Shown here: piece by piece, positions 1 to 5,975 of the stretch
Layout of the letters: the number at the start of each line of letters is the position of its first letter
How positions within the stretch are numbered: the stretch's first letter is position 1
NCBI GenBank assembly: GCA_021781285.1
Contig: JAJXXD010000060.1
Coordinates: 1 to 8,453 of the forward strand
Direction of reading: 5' to 3'
Source of the DNA: a bacterium
Lineage (GTDB): Bacteria; SZUA-79; Acidulodesulfobacterales; Acidulodesulfobacteraceae
DNA length: 8,453 nt
Program-made: the position numbers and the translations under genes
The notes under the pieces: generated by a model
What the model saw: only the letters and a program-made list of their open reading frames with translations
The model's database searches: none
Told to the model about the DNA's origin: nothing

Positions 1-287
1 GCTTCTTCGCTTAAAGGAGAACGGACTTTTGTGGCTATAACGAATTTTTCTCTTGGGGCATTTAGATTTTTTAATGCATTGCCGAGAATTTCTTCCGATT
101 GCCCGAACGAATACATATCGGCCGTGTCGAAAAAATTTATCCCCGATTCGTAAGCCTTTTTAACCATAATATTTGCATCGTCCTGTCCAACCGCGCCGAT
201 ATTTCTAAATTTGAATCCGAACGTCATCGTTCCAAGACAAAGCCTCGAAACCTTAAGTCCGGTATTTCCAAGCCGCGTATATTGCAT
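1..287 (-). CDS. aldo/keto reductase, N-terminal part (cut by window edge)
   Basis: This is the first 95 residues of an NAD(P)H-dependent aldo/keto reductase, a soluble TIM-barrel oxidoreductase acting on carbonyl compounds. The translation begins MQYTRLGNTGLKVSRLCLGT, the usual opening of the family. FFDTADMY (residues 52-59) supplies the conserved Asp54 and catalytic Tyr59, and ATKV supplies catalytic Lys87. The C-terminal two thirds, including the cofactor-binding part, lie beyond base 1. The ATG at 287-285 follows a strong GGGAGG ribosome site at 295-300, which fixes the start. A perfect extended -10 lies upstream. It is divergent from the PLD-like gene at 411. The substrate cannot be told from this portion. 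Confidence 0.92.
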   Translation of the reverse strand, partial: MQYTRLGNTGLKVSRLCLGTMTFGFKFRNIGAVGQDDANIMVKKAYESGINFFDTADMYSFGQSEEILGNALKNLNAPREKFVIATKVRSPLSEE

Positions 288-318
288 AATAAAACCTCCC
301 TTATTGTAAATTGTCGTT

Positions 319-348
319 TTGTTAAATTATACCATAATATGTTAGAAT
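319..348 (+). promoter_or_regulatory. candidate promoter for the PLD-like gene
   Basis: TTGTTA (319-324) and TAGAAT (343-348) are separated by 18 bases, and the -10 carries a TGn extension (340-342). Transcription would start near 355, giving a leader of about 55 bases before the ATG at 411. It overlaps the minus-strand extended -10, so the two divergent promoters probably compete. Matches to consensus are partial. Confidence 0.35.
326..334 (-). promoter_or_regulatory. extended -10 promoter for the aldo/keto reductase gene
   Basis: On the minus strand this reads TGGTATAAT, a perfect -10 hexamer with the TGn extension. No good -35 hexamer is seen 16-18 bases upstream, as often found for extended -10 promoters. 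The start of transcription would fall about 30 bases before the ATG at 287. It overlaps the candidate plus-strand promoter of the divergent gene. Confidence 0.5.
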
Positions 349-410
349 GACGTTTATATGTATATTCCGTTACAGGATTAAAGCCGTAAATTAATTTAAA
401 GGTAGGTTTT

Positions 411-983
411 ATGTCGAAATTTATACTGCTTTCAATTTTGTCCGTTTCGTTAAATTTATTCCTTCCTTCTTTTTCATATGCCCGGACTATGACCTATTTT
501 TCGCCCCGGACAAATCTTCAGAATATCGATATTCACTGGCTTAATAAATCGTTAAAAGCTAAAAAGCTTTATATTGCCATGTATTCATTTACCGATTATA
601 AAATTGCAAAAGAACTTGTTTACCTTGCCCGCAGAGGAGTTAAAATTTATGTTTACAGAGATGATTTACAGATGAAAGATAAAACGGATAGAACTTATAT
701 GCTTAAAAACGTTAGAAATATATATATAAAGGCAAAAAAAGACAAAGGATTCTGGAATATTATGCACGAAAAAATATTTATAATTCCCGGCATCGTTTTT
801 AGGGAAGGCTCCGCAAACTGGTCGCCCTCGGCTGAAGGAGCATCCTGCTATCACGGAAGTTGCGGTTCATCCGAAAATCAGGATAATAATGCAACATATA
901 TAACCGGCGGCAGACAAATCGATATTGCGCTGCATAATTTCTATCGCATATGGGATAGAAAAGCAAATATCGATATCAACTAA
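411..983 (+). CDS. secreted phospholipase D/Nuc-family protein with a degenerate HKD motif
   Basis: A 190-residue protein of the single-HKD Nuc branch of the phospholipase D superfamily (phosphodiesterases or nucleases that work as dimers). Residues 1-24 form a signal peptide: Lys3, a hydrophobic stretch, then a plausible cleavage after SYA, so it is probably periplasmic or secreted. The N-terminal half has the usual family pattern (LYIAMYSFTD at 53-62, LARRGVKIYVYRDD at 72-85). The active-site segment has His119 and Lys121 followed by GSANWS (133-138), but the position of the motif's conserved Asp is Pro126 (codon CCC). Cys146 and Cys151 sit in an insertion after the GSANW block and could form a disulfide. 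The start is supported by AAAGGTAGG at 398-406. Catalytic activity is uncertain because of the missing Asp. Confidence 0.85.
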   Translation: MSKFILLSILSVSLNLFLPSFSYARTMTYFSPRTNLQNIDIHWLNKSLKAKKLYIAMYSFTDYKIAKELVYLARRGVKIYVYRDDLQMKDKTDRTYMLKNVRNIYIKAKKDKGFWNIMHEKIFIIPGIVFREGSANWSPSAEGASCYHGSCGSSENQDNNATYITGGRQIDIALHNFYRIWDRKANIDIN

Positions 984-988
984 TCGAC

Positions 989-1000
989 ACGGCAAGCCGT
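989..1000 (+). terminator. weak terminator-like hairpin after the PLD-like gene
   Basis: The perfect dyad ACGGCAAGCCGT begins six bases after the stop at 983 and is followed by TTTAAAATTT. The stem is only 4-5 pairs with a very small loop, so this is a marginal intrinsic terminator. It lies between two convergent genes. Confidence 0.3.
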
Positions 1001-1042
1001 TTAAAATTTATCAATTTACCGGTACAAATTGCAAAATCTTGT

Positions 1043-1510
1043 TTATTTTCTGTATGTAGAAAGATAAACGGGAAGTCCCATCTGCTCTATCTGGTCAAGA
1101 TATACTTCAAGCCTGTCGATATGCCCCTCTTCATCGTCCAAAATAGATTGAATTAAATCCTTTGTTCCGTTGTCTTTAATTTCGGCGGCGAACTTTATAT
1201 CCTCGTTGTAGGCTTTAATTGCGTCTTCTTCCGATTTTCTGTCGTTTTTATGCATTAATTCAACCGTAGAACCTATATGTATTTTGTTGTAATTAGAAAC
1301 CATCGGTATTCCTTCGAGAAACAATATCCTGCCGATTAATTTTTCGGCATGTTTCATTTCGTCTATCGCTCTTTTTTCCACTTCTTTATGAAGTTCGTCA
1401 TAACCCCAGTTATCGCACATCTCGGAGTGAACCATATATTGATTGATAGCGGTTAGCTCTTCGGCTAATCTCAGATTAAGCCTTTTAAGAATTTCTTCGT
1501 TACCTTTCAT
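1043..1510 (-). CDS. bfr: bacterioferritin
   Basis: A 155-residue cytoplasmic iron-storage protein of the haem-binding ferritin family. It assembles into a 24-subunit shell that oxidises Fe(II) and stores the Fe(III) mineral. Length and numbering match E. coli Bfr. All six ferroxidase ligands are present: Glu18, Glu51, His54, Glu94, Glu127 and His130. Met52, the axial ligand of the inter-subunit haem, is also kept, in DEMKHAE (50-56). DDEEGHIDRLE (125-135) is a typical helix-4 signature. The GGAGG site at 1518-1522 lies 7 bases before the ATG. It is divergent from nfo, which suggests a shared link to iron and oxidative stress. No Fur-like operator was recognised by eye. Confidence 0.96.
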   Translation of the reverse strand: MKGNEEILKRLNLRLAEELTAINQYMVHSEMCDNWGYDELHKEVEKRAIDEMKHAEKLIGRILFLEGIPMVSNYNKIHIGSTVELMHKNDRKSEEDAIKAYNEDIKFAAEIKDNGTKDLIQSILDDEEGHIDRLEVYLDQIEQMGLPVYLSTYRK

Positions 1511-1547
1511 AAAATTACCTCCAAAGTTTAATTATTTTATTATGTTA

Positions 1548-1556
1548 ATTATACCA
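1548..1556 (-). promoter_or_regulatory. extended -10 promoter for bfr
   Basis: The minus strand reads TGGTATAAT, the same nine bases as upstream of the aldo/keto reductase gene. Transcription would start about 30 bases before the bfr ATG, and the leader would contain its GGAGG site. The -35 region is poor (CAACGC-like). Confidence 0.5.
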
Positions 1557-1604
1557 TATTAAAATGATATGCGTTGGGTTTAACGGTAATAAATTAAAAT
1601 TTAA

Positions 1605-1634
1605 TTGTAATACCTCATTAAATTAATTTATAAT
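1605..1634 (+). promoter_or_regulatory. promoter for nfo, nearly leaderless mRNA
   Basis: TTGTAA (1605-1610) is separated by 18 bases from a perfect TATAAT (1629-1634). The expected start near 1641 leaves only about six bases before the ATG at 1647, and no Shine-Dalgarno sequence lies in that gap. Confidence 0.45.
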
Positions 1635-1646
1635 TTAAGTTATATT

Positions 1647-2495
1647 ATGAAAATATTATTAGGCGCACATGTTTCTATTGCAGGGGGACTGAAAAATGTC
1701 TGCGCGCATGCAAAAAATACGGGGTCCAATGCCGTTCAGATATTTACAAAAAACCAGTTGCAATGGTCGGCAAAAGAGCTTGATTATAAAGAAATATCTT
1801 CTTTTAAGAAATGCGTAATCAGTCAAAACTTGACGGTTGCCGTCCACCTTTCATATTTAGTTAATCTCGGAAGCACGGATGAAACAATAAAAGAAAAATC
1901 TATCGGCGGTATTATTGATGAAATTAAAAGATGCGGCCTGCTTGACATAAAATATTTGGTGCTTCATCCCGGTTCAAATAAATATTTATCCGAAGAGGGA
2001 ACAATAAAACAAATTGCATTAAATTTGAGCGGCATTATAAAGCAAACGGCGGAGCTTAAAGATGTTATTTTAATTCTTGAAACTACGGCGGGGCAGGGGA
2101 GTCAAATAGGATATAAGCTGGAACATATCGCAAGGATTATTGAGTTGGCCGGAAACAGTGAAAGGTTTGGCGTGTGCGTCGATACATGCCACATTTTTGC
2201 GGCAGGCTACGATATAAGAACTTTATCCGAATATAATAAATTCATGAAAGATTTTGAAGATATTATCGGTTTTAATAAGCTAAAGGTCATACATCTTAAC
2301 GATTCCCTAAAGCCTCTCGGTTCTAAAGTAGATAGGCATGCGCAGGTAGGAAAGGGCTATATCGGCATGGATGCCTTCGGATTTATTGTAAACGATAAAA
2401 GGCTTAAAGACATACCGTTAATTATCGAAACGCCGGGAAGCGACAGGGAACATAAAATTGATTTAGATATTTTAAAGAATATGACAAAAAAATAG
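1647..2495 (+). CDS. nfo: endonuclease IV (AP endonuclease family 2)
   Basis: A 282-residue zinc-dependent enzyme that cuts DNA 5' to abasic sites and clears 3'-blocking groups in base excision repair. It is a TIM barrel. It opens with GAHVSIAGG (6-14), and all nine ligands of the trinuclear zinc site are seen: His67, His107 (LHPGS), Glu145, Asp179 and His182 (VDTCHIFAAGYD), His216 (HLNDS), Asp229 and His231 (DRHAQVGKG), and Glu261 (IIETPG). Length and spacing match the E. coli enzyme. The ATG at 1647 starts directly at the conserved N-terminus, but it has no ribosome-binding site. A TATAAT ends only 12 bases upstream, so translation is probably leaderless or nearly so. It is divergent from bfr and convergent with the small membrane protein at 2510. 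Confidence 0.96.
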   Translation: MKILLGAHVSIAGGLKNVCAHAKNTGSNAVQIFTKNQLQWSAKELDYKEISSFKKCVISQNLTVAVHLSYLVNLGSTDETIKEKSIGGIIDEIKRCGLLDIKYLVLHPGSNKYLSEEGTIKQIALNLSGIIKQTAELKDVILILETTAGQGSQIGYKLEHIARIIELAGNSERFGVCVDTCHIFAAGYDIRTLSEYNKFMKDFEDIIGFNKLKVIHLNDSLKPLGSKVDRHAQVGKGYIGMDAFGFIVNDKRLKDIPLIIETPGSDREHKIDLDILKNMTKK

Positions 2496-2509
2496 CTTTT
2501 TGCCGCCGA

Positions 2510-2761
2510 CTATCGAGGATTATTTTGACTGCCGTCCCCGACCGGCTTATTAATTTTTTGGTTTTTTCCGATAGTGAAATACAGTATCGCCCCTAAAAGA
2601 GGTAAAAAAACCACGACTAAAAGCCATACAATCTTATCGGATCCGCCCCTAAAATCGCTTTTAAGAATATCGATAAGCGCACTAATCCATAACACTATTG
2701 AAGCAATCCAGAATAGAAACATAAACAGCATTCCAAATCCGAACATTCCGAAACCGAACAT
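2510..2761 (-). CDS. small PLDc_N-type membrane protein
   Basis: An 83-residue inner-membrane protein with two predicted transmembrane helices: roughly residues 11-33 and 44-64. The second, WLLVVVFLPLLGAILYFTIG, resembles the phospholipase D-nuclease N-terminal domain (PLDc_N), found at the front of cardiolipin synthases and also alone. Here it stands alone and no HKD domain follows. The N-terminus is a short tandem repeat, MFGFG-MFGFG-M. GGAGG at 2771-2775 lies 9 bases before the first ATG, which supports that start, although Met6 and Met11 are possible. The tail (65-83) is polar and rich in Asn, Gln and Lys. The function of stand-alone members is unknown to me. Confidence 0.8.
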   Translation of the reverse strand: MFGFGMFGFGMLFMFLFWIASIVLWISALIDILKSDFRGGSDKIVWLLVVVFLPLLGAILYFTIGKNQKINKPVGDGSQNNPR

Positions 2762-2802
2762 AATAATAGCCCTCCGTGTACTAACAATAAATATTTAAAA
2801 AA

Positions 2803-2836
2803 TATTTTATATGTTTCACATGAAACATATAAAATA
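2803..2836. promoter_or_regulatory. parS: parS-like partition site within a 34-bp dyad
   Basis: The 16 bases at 2812-2827, TGTTTCACATGAAACA, differ from the widespread chromosomal parS consensus TGTTTCACGTGAAACA only at one central base. The symmetry extends outward to 16 complementary bases on each side of a central CA. parS is the loading site of ParB, which with ParA and SMC directs origin segregation, and it usually lies near the replication origin. Alternatively the dyad could act as an intrinsic terminator for hldD, since on the minus strand it is followed by six Ts. Its stem has only two G-C pairs, which would be weak for that. No parA or parB gene is in the window. Confidence 0.6.
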
Positions 2837-2869
2837 AATAGGTCGTCAATTTAATATAATAAACGGCTT

Positions 2870-3820
2870 TTATCGCCCCTTATTCAGCCGGTCTAAATAT
2901 TTCTTAACCCCCTCTTCGATTGACAGGAAAGGTTTCCCGTATCCTATGCCGCGTAAAGCGGCAATATCTGCCTCGGTAAAACTCTGATATGCGCCTTTAA
3001 GGTGATCTGGAAAAGGTATATATTCAATTTCCCCTGAGCCATGCCATTTTATTACGGCGTTCGCGACATCGTTAAACGACCTTGCTTTTCCTGTTCCAAG
3101 GTTAAATATTCCTGATTTACCCGGATTATCTAAAAACCACAAATTAACATCTGCGCAGTCTTCCACATAAATAAAATCACGCCTCTGTTCGCCGTTTCCA
3201 TAACCCGCCGTTCCATCGAAAAGTCTTGCTTTTCCCGTAGCGTTTATCTGGTTGTTAAAATGGAATGCGACGCTGGACATTGTGCCTTTATGTTGCTCCC
3301 TCGGACCGTAAACGTTAAAATATCTGAATCCCGCAATCTGATATTTAGATTTTTTTATAATACTTCTCACATATTGGTCAAATTGAAACTTAGAATAGGC
3401 ATACATATTAATAGGGTGTTCACAGGCTCTTTCTTCGACGAACCCTTTTTCCCCGAGTCCGTAAACCGAAGCCGAAGAAGCGTAAATAAATTGCGCTCCT
3501 GTTTCTTCGCACCATTTTAATAACTCCTTGGAATACTCGAAGTTATTTCTCATTATAAATTTTCCGTCCCATTCGGTGGTCGAAGAACATGCTCCTTCAT
3601 GAAATACGGCGGATATGTTCCCAAAATCTAAACCGGATTTAACTTTAGCCAGAAAATCGTCTCTATCCATGTAGTCTAAAATATCGAGATCGGAGAGATT
3701 ATGCATTTTCTTGCCGTTTGTTAAATTATCGACGACAAGAATATTTGTTTCGCCTCTTTTATTAAGCGCCTCGACGATATTGGACCCTATAAATCCTGCC
3801 CCGCCTGTAACTATTATCAT
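2870..3820 (-). CDS. hldD: ADP-L-glycero-D-manno-heptose 6-epimerase
   Basis: A 316-residue cytoplasmic short-chain dehydrogenase/reductase of the extended type. It interconverts ADP-D-glycero- and ADP-L-glycero-D-manno-heptose, the last step in making the heptose of the LPS inner core. The nucleotide-binding motif is TGGAGFIG (5-12). The active site has Ser116, Tyr140 and Lys144 (YAYSK), plus Lys178 in GPREQHKG. Family hallmarks FHEGACSSTTEWDGK (73-87), GFRYFNVYGPRE and IEYIPFPDHLKG are all present, and the length is near that of the E. coli enzyme. AGAGGA lies just upstream of the ATG at 3820. It follows the sugar kinase gene on the same strand with a 77-base gap and may be co-transcribed. 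It implies a Gram-negative envelope. Confidence 0.96.
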   Translation of the reverse strand: MIIVTGGAGFIGSNIVEALNKRGETNILVVDNLTNGKKMHNLSDLDILDYMDRDDFLAKVKSGLDFGNISAVFHEGACSSTTEWDGKFIMRNNFEYSKELLKWCEETGAQFIYASSASVYGLGEKGFVEERACEHPINMYAYSKFQFDQYVRSIIKKSKYQIAGFRYFNVYGPREQHKGTMSSVAFHFNNQINATGKARLFDGTAGYGNGEQRRDFIYVEDCADVNLWFLDNPGKSGIFNLGTGKARSFNDVANAVIKWHGSGEIEYIPFPDHLKGAYQSFTEADIAALRGIGYGKPFLSIEEGVKKYLDRLNKGR

Positions 3821-3897
3821 CTATTCATCCTCTTTTATAATATACATAACCATTTATGTTAATAATTTAATTTATAAATTATCACAAATAAATCTCT

Positions 3898-4839
3898 TTA
3901 CTGAACATTTATTTTTTCTATTTTTATTTCATTTATAATATTGTTAACTAAATCCATGGTAAAAAGCTCCGTTCCGGGCATCTGAACTGTTGCCGACCCG
4001 CAAGCTATGCCGAGTCTTAAAGCATCTTCCGAGCTGCCTCCGTTTGCAATAATGCTTAAAATACCTGCAACCATGGAATCACCCGCTCCGACTCTCGAAA
4101 CTACGGGGACTTCGGGAGCAGAGCCATAGAAAATTCCTTCTTTAGATGCAAGCATAGCTCCTTTATGTCCCAGAGATATAAATACATATTCGATGCCGGA
4201 ATTATAAATATCCGCCGCCGCGGAAGCAATTTCAAAATTTGACGCCAGTTTTCTTTTGACTAATCTTTCAAGCTCGTGAATATTAGGTTTAATTATATAA
4301 GGTTTTGATTTAACGGCGCTGGCCAATAAAGCGCCGTCCGCATCGACAAGACATTTTATCCCTGCATTTTTCAGGCGCGCGCATAATATATTATATATAT
4401 TATAAGTGATATTCAACGGCGGCGAACCGGTCAGCACCGCAAAACCGTCTTTTGAATAAGCATAAAGGTTTTTTTCTAATTTATCCAGGACCGAAAAACC
4501 CATAGAGGGTCCCATACCGTTGATTTCATATTGAGAGACGGGGTCGCTTTGCTGAATAACACAATTTATTCTTGTTTCTCCTTCTTCCCATATAAAATGA
4601 GGGTCATCCAACTCGCTATTAAGAATATCGGAAATCAATGCGCCTATTTTCCCCGCTAAAACACAGCATGTAGCAGCCCTTACATTTAGCCTTTTAAATG
4701 CCCTGGCAACGTTTATACCGTTTCCGCCGGGATCGAACCTTGTTTCAAAGGAATGTATTTTTTCGTCATCGATCAATTTTTGAATTTTATAAGTTACGTC
4801 TAATGCCGGATTGAGCGATAATACCGCAATATTTGCCAA
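3898..4839 (-). CDS. pfkB: PfkB-family hexose-phosphate kinase (6-phosphofructokinase 2 / 1-phosphofructokinase type)
   Basis: A 313-residue cytoplasmic sugar-phosphate kinase of the ribokinase/PfkB fold. Signature 1 is PGGNGINVARAFKRL (37-51). Signature 2, VGAGDSMVAG (250-259), carries the anion hole and the catalytic base Asp254. KPNIHEL (184-190) supplies the Asn and Glu of the Mg/ATP site. The GINVARA pattern fits the fructose- or tagatose-phosphate kinase branch rather than ribokinase. Exact substrate (fructose 6-phosphate, fructose 1-phosphate or tagatose 6-phosphate) is not decided. The start is an unusual TTG at 4839-4837, six bases after AGGAG (4846-4850), giving a protein that begins MANIAVLSLNPALD, the expected family N-terminus. 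hldD lies downstream on the same strand. Confidence 0.88.
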   Translation of the reverse strand: MANIAVLSLNPALDVTYKIQKLIDDEKIHSFETRFDPGGNGINVARAFKRLNVRAATCCVLAGKIGALISDILNSELDDPHFIWEEGETRINCVIQQSDPVSQYEINGMGPSMGFSVLDKLEKNLYAYSKDGFAVLTGSPPLNITYNIYNILCARLKNAGIKCLVDADGALLASAVKSKPYIIKPNIHELERLVKRKLASNFEIASAAADIYNSGIEYVFISLGHKGAMLASKEGIFYGSAPEVPVVSRVGAGDSMVAGILSIIANGGSSEDALRLGIACGSATVQMPGTELFTMDLVNNIINEIKIEKINVQ

Positions 4840-5087
4840 AAACAGCTCCTTTTAGAACATATCCGTAATATTAATACCATCTTTATTATATTACGAATTC
4901 TTCAACTATGCATCCTTTATTTTAATACCTATCTACATATAAAAATCATATTTATTAAAATCATAATATATACGATTTTGTTTAATTATATAATTAACCG
5001 CCGCGAAAAGGCAATATAAAATCGGCGAAAGGAACTTTACGTTATTATATGGATAATGAAGAAACTGTTTTTATCGTTTGCTATATT
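4840..5087. other. AT-rich intergenic region with short repeats
   Basis: This 248-base gap separates the thioredoxin-like gene from pfkB; both are on the minus strand. It holds a perfect 16-bp AT palindrome TTAATTATATAATTAA (4982-4997), a direct repeat of AAAATCATA (4942-4950 and 4957-4965), and a 5-bp GC stem CGCCG/CGGCG (4999-5003 with 5023-5027) that might help end transcription from the upstream gene. No convincing coding frame is seen. Confidence 0.4.
4885..4890 (-). promoter_or_regulatory. candidate -10 box for pfkB
   Basis: A perfect TATAAT on the minus strand would place the transcript start about 40 bases before the TTG codon and leave its AGGAG site in the leader. The -35 region is weak, so this is only a candidate. 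Confidence 0.3.
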
Positions 5088-5372
5088 TTACGATAAATCA
5101 AGCAGCTCCGATGCTTCTTCTTTCGTAGGAATACCGACGAATGAAAGCTTTCCATCGATAATGGTTGACGGAACGCTTCTTATATATAATTCTATCGATA
5201 GCCTCCTGCCTTCCGGTTCGGCAACGTCTAACGATCTGTAATTAAAATTCTTGCGTTCTTCGAAGAGTCTTTTCCATGCATTGTCCGCAGGGATACACTC
5301 TTCGCACCATTTTGAAACTAAGAGTATAACGTCGTGTTTTTTATTTTTCACTGGCTGGAACATCTCATGCAT
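5088..5372 (-). CDS. small thioredoxin-fold protein with WCEEC active site
   Basis: A protein of at most 94 residues with a thioredoxin-like fold and no signal peptide, so it is cytoplasmic. DVILLVSKWCEEC (14-26) is the first strand plus a CxxC redox site; SVPSTIIDGK (66-75) provides the cis-Pro loop, and a final helix starts at PTKEEA. It is a thiol-disulfide reductase or thiol carrier by family; the partner is unknown. The start is open. The ATG at 5372 overlaps the preceding GcvH-like gene by 25 bases. An in-frame GTG at 5351 would give the classic 4-base GTGA overlap and still keep the whole fold, so it is at least as likely. Either way translation looks coupled, which suggests the two proteins work together. 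Confidence 0.85.
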   Translation of the reverse strand: MHEMFQPVKNKKHDVILLVSKWCEECIPADNAWKRLFEERKNFNYRSLDVAEPEGRRLSIELYIRSVPSTIIDGKLSFVGIPTKEEASELLDLS

Positions 5373-5797
5373 TGAATCTGATTTTTTATTATTTTTTCCC
5401 TGTATTTTTCAACTGCTTCTTTTCCGGTGAACAAACTGCTCAATTCGCTCAAATCTAAAGCTTTCACTTTACTGACCCATGCATCTTTATATGGCGAAAC
5501 GTTTAAAAGCAGAGGATCTTTTAAGAGATTCTCGTTAACTTCGACTATTTCTCCGGATACCGGCGACGGAATAGGTCCTACCCATTTCCCGCTTTCGATT
5601 GTAGCCGTATTGCCTCTTTTTTGAACAATACTTCCGACTTTTTTAAATGTTACGTGCAAAATTTTACCCGCCTGCGTCTGAGCGACATCCGTCATTCCAA
5701 GCATAACAATATTATTTTCAAGGGGCTTTGCCCACGTATCTTTTTCTATATCGTAATACAAATCCTCGGGTAGTTCGCATCCCTGAACTTCGGCCAT
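5348..5797 (-). CDS. GcvH-like lipoyl carrier protein with C-terminal CxxC
   Basis: A 149-residue protein of the glycine-cleavage H family, which carries a lipoamide arm on a lysine. GMTDVAQTQAGKI (34-46) matches the family's first conserved block, and SPVSGEIVEVNENLLKDP (78-95) its second. Lys71 in IESGKWVGP is the expected lipoylation site. Around it the sequence departs from the usual ESVKA(V/A)S pattern. The C-terminus ends CMRCSSQ (143-149), a CxxC that ordinary H proteins lack. AGGAGG at 5804-5809 precedes the ATG. No gcvP, gcvT, lipoate ligase or hdr genes are nearby. It could be an ordinary H protein, or a carrier of the LbpA type used with heterodisulfide-reductase-like sulfur oxidation; context here cannot decide. 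It overlaps the thioredoxin-like gene. Confidence 0.88.
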   Translation of the reverse strand: MAEVQGCELPEDLYYDIEKDTWAKPLENNIVMLGMTDVAQTQAGKILHVTFKKVGSIVQKRGNTATIESGKWVGPIPSPVSGEIVEVNENLLKDPLLLNVSPYKDAWVSKVKALDLSELSSLFTGKEAVEKYREKIIKNQIQCMRCSSQ

Positions 5798-5864
5798 TTT
5801 TATCCTCCTATATTAATAAATAAATTAAATTAGGATTAAAGTATTTTTAATACGGTATTTTATT

Positions 5865-5873
5865 ATTATAGCA
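5865..5873 (-). promoter_or_regulatory. extended -10 promoter for the gcvH-like/thioredoxin pair
   Basis: The minus strand reads TGCTATAAT, a perfect -10 with TGn extension. The leader would be about 60 bases and includes the AGGAGG site at 5804-5809. The -35 region (TTTATA-like) is weak. Confidence 0.45.
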
Positions 5874-5975
5874 TATTGCTTTTCTCTATATAAAAATTTC
5901 CAAGATATAAATTAAATATTTTGATAAAATTAATTTATGAAAATTAAACAATTAAAATAAACGGAGGCTTTTGTT

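Noticed and set aside
99..350. 83-residue open frame on the plus strand
   Set aside because: It lies antisense to the well-supported aldo/keto reductase and has no recognisable protein features or ribosome site.
2486..2502. A-run/T-run hairpin at the end of nfo as a terminator
   Set aside because: The stem would be only A-T pairs and overlaps the coding end; not convincing.
411..2761. A two-gene PLD system made of the Nuc-like protein and the PLDc_N protein
   Set aside because: The genes are separated by bfr and nfo, lie on opposite strands and belong to different parts of the superfamily; no evidence that they act together.
2574..2798. 74-residue open frame on the plus strand
   Set aside because: Antisense to the PLDc_N-type gene, which has a good ribosome site and membrane segments; the frame looks low in complexity.
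3834..3862. TTAACA-17-TATAAA promoter-like pair before hldD (minus strand)
   Set aside because: The predicted start of transcription would fall at or after the Shine-Dalgarno site, so the transcript would lose it; more likely a chance match in AT-rich sequence.
5056..5241. 61-residue plus-strand frame
   Set aside because: Shadow of the thioredoxin-like gene, with no ribosome site.
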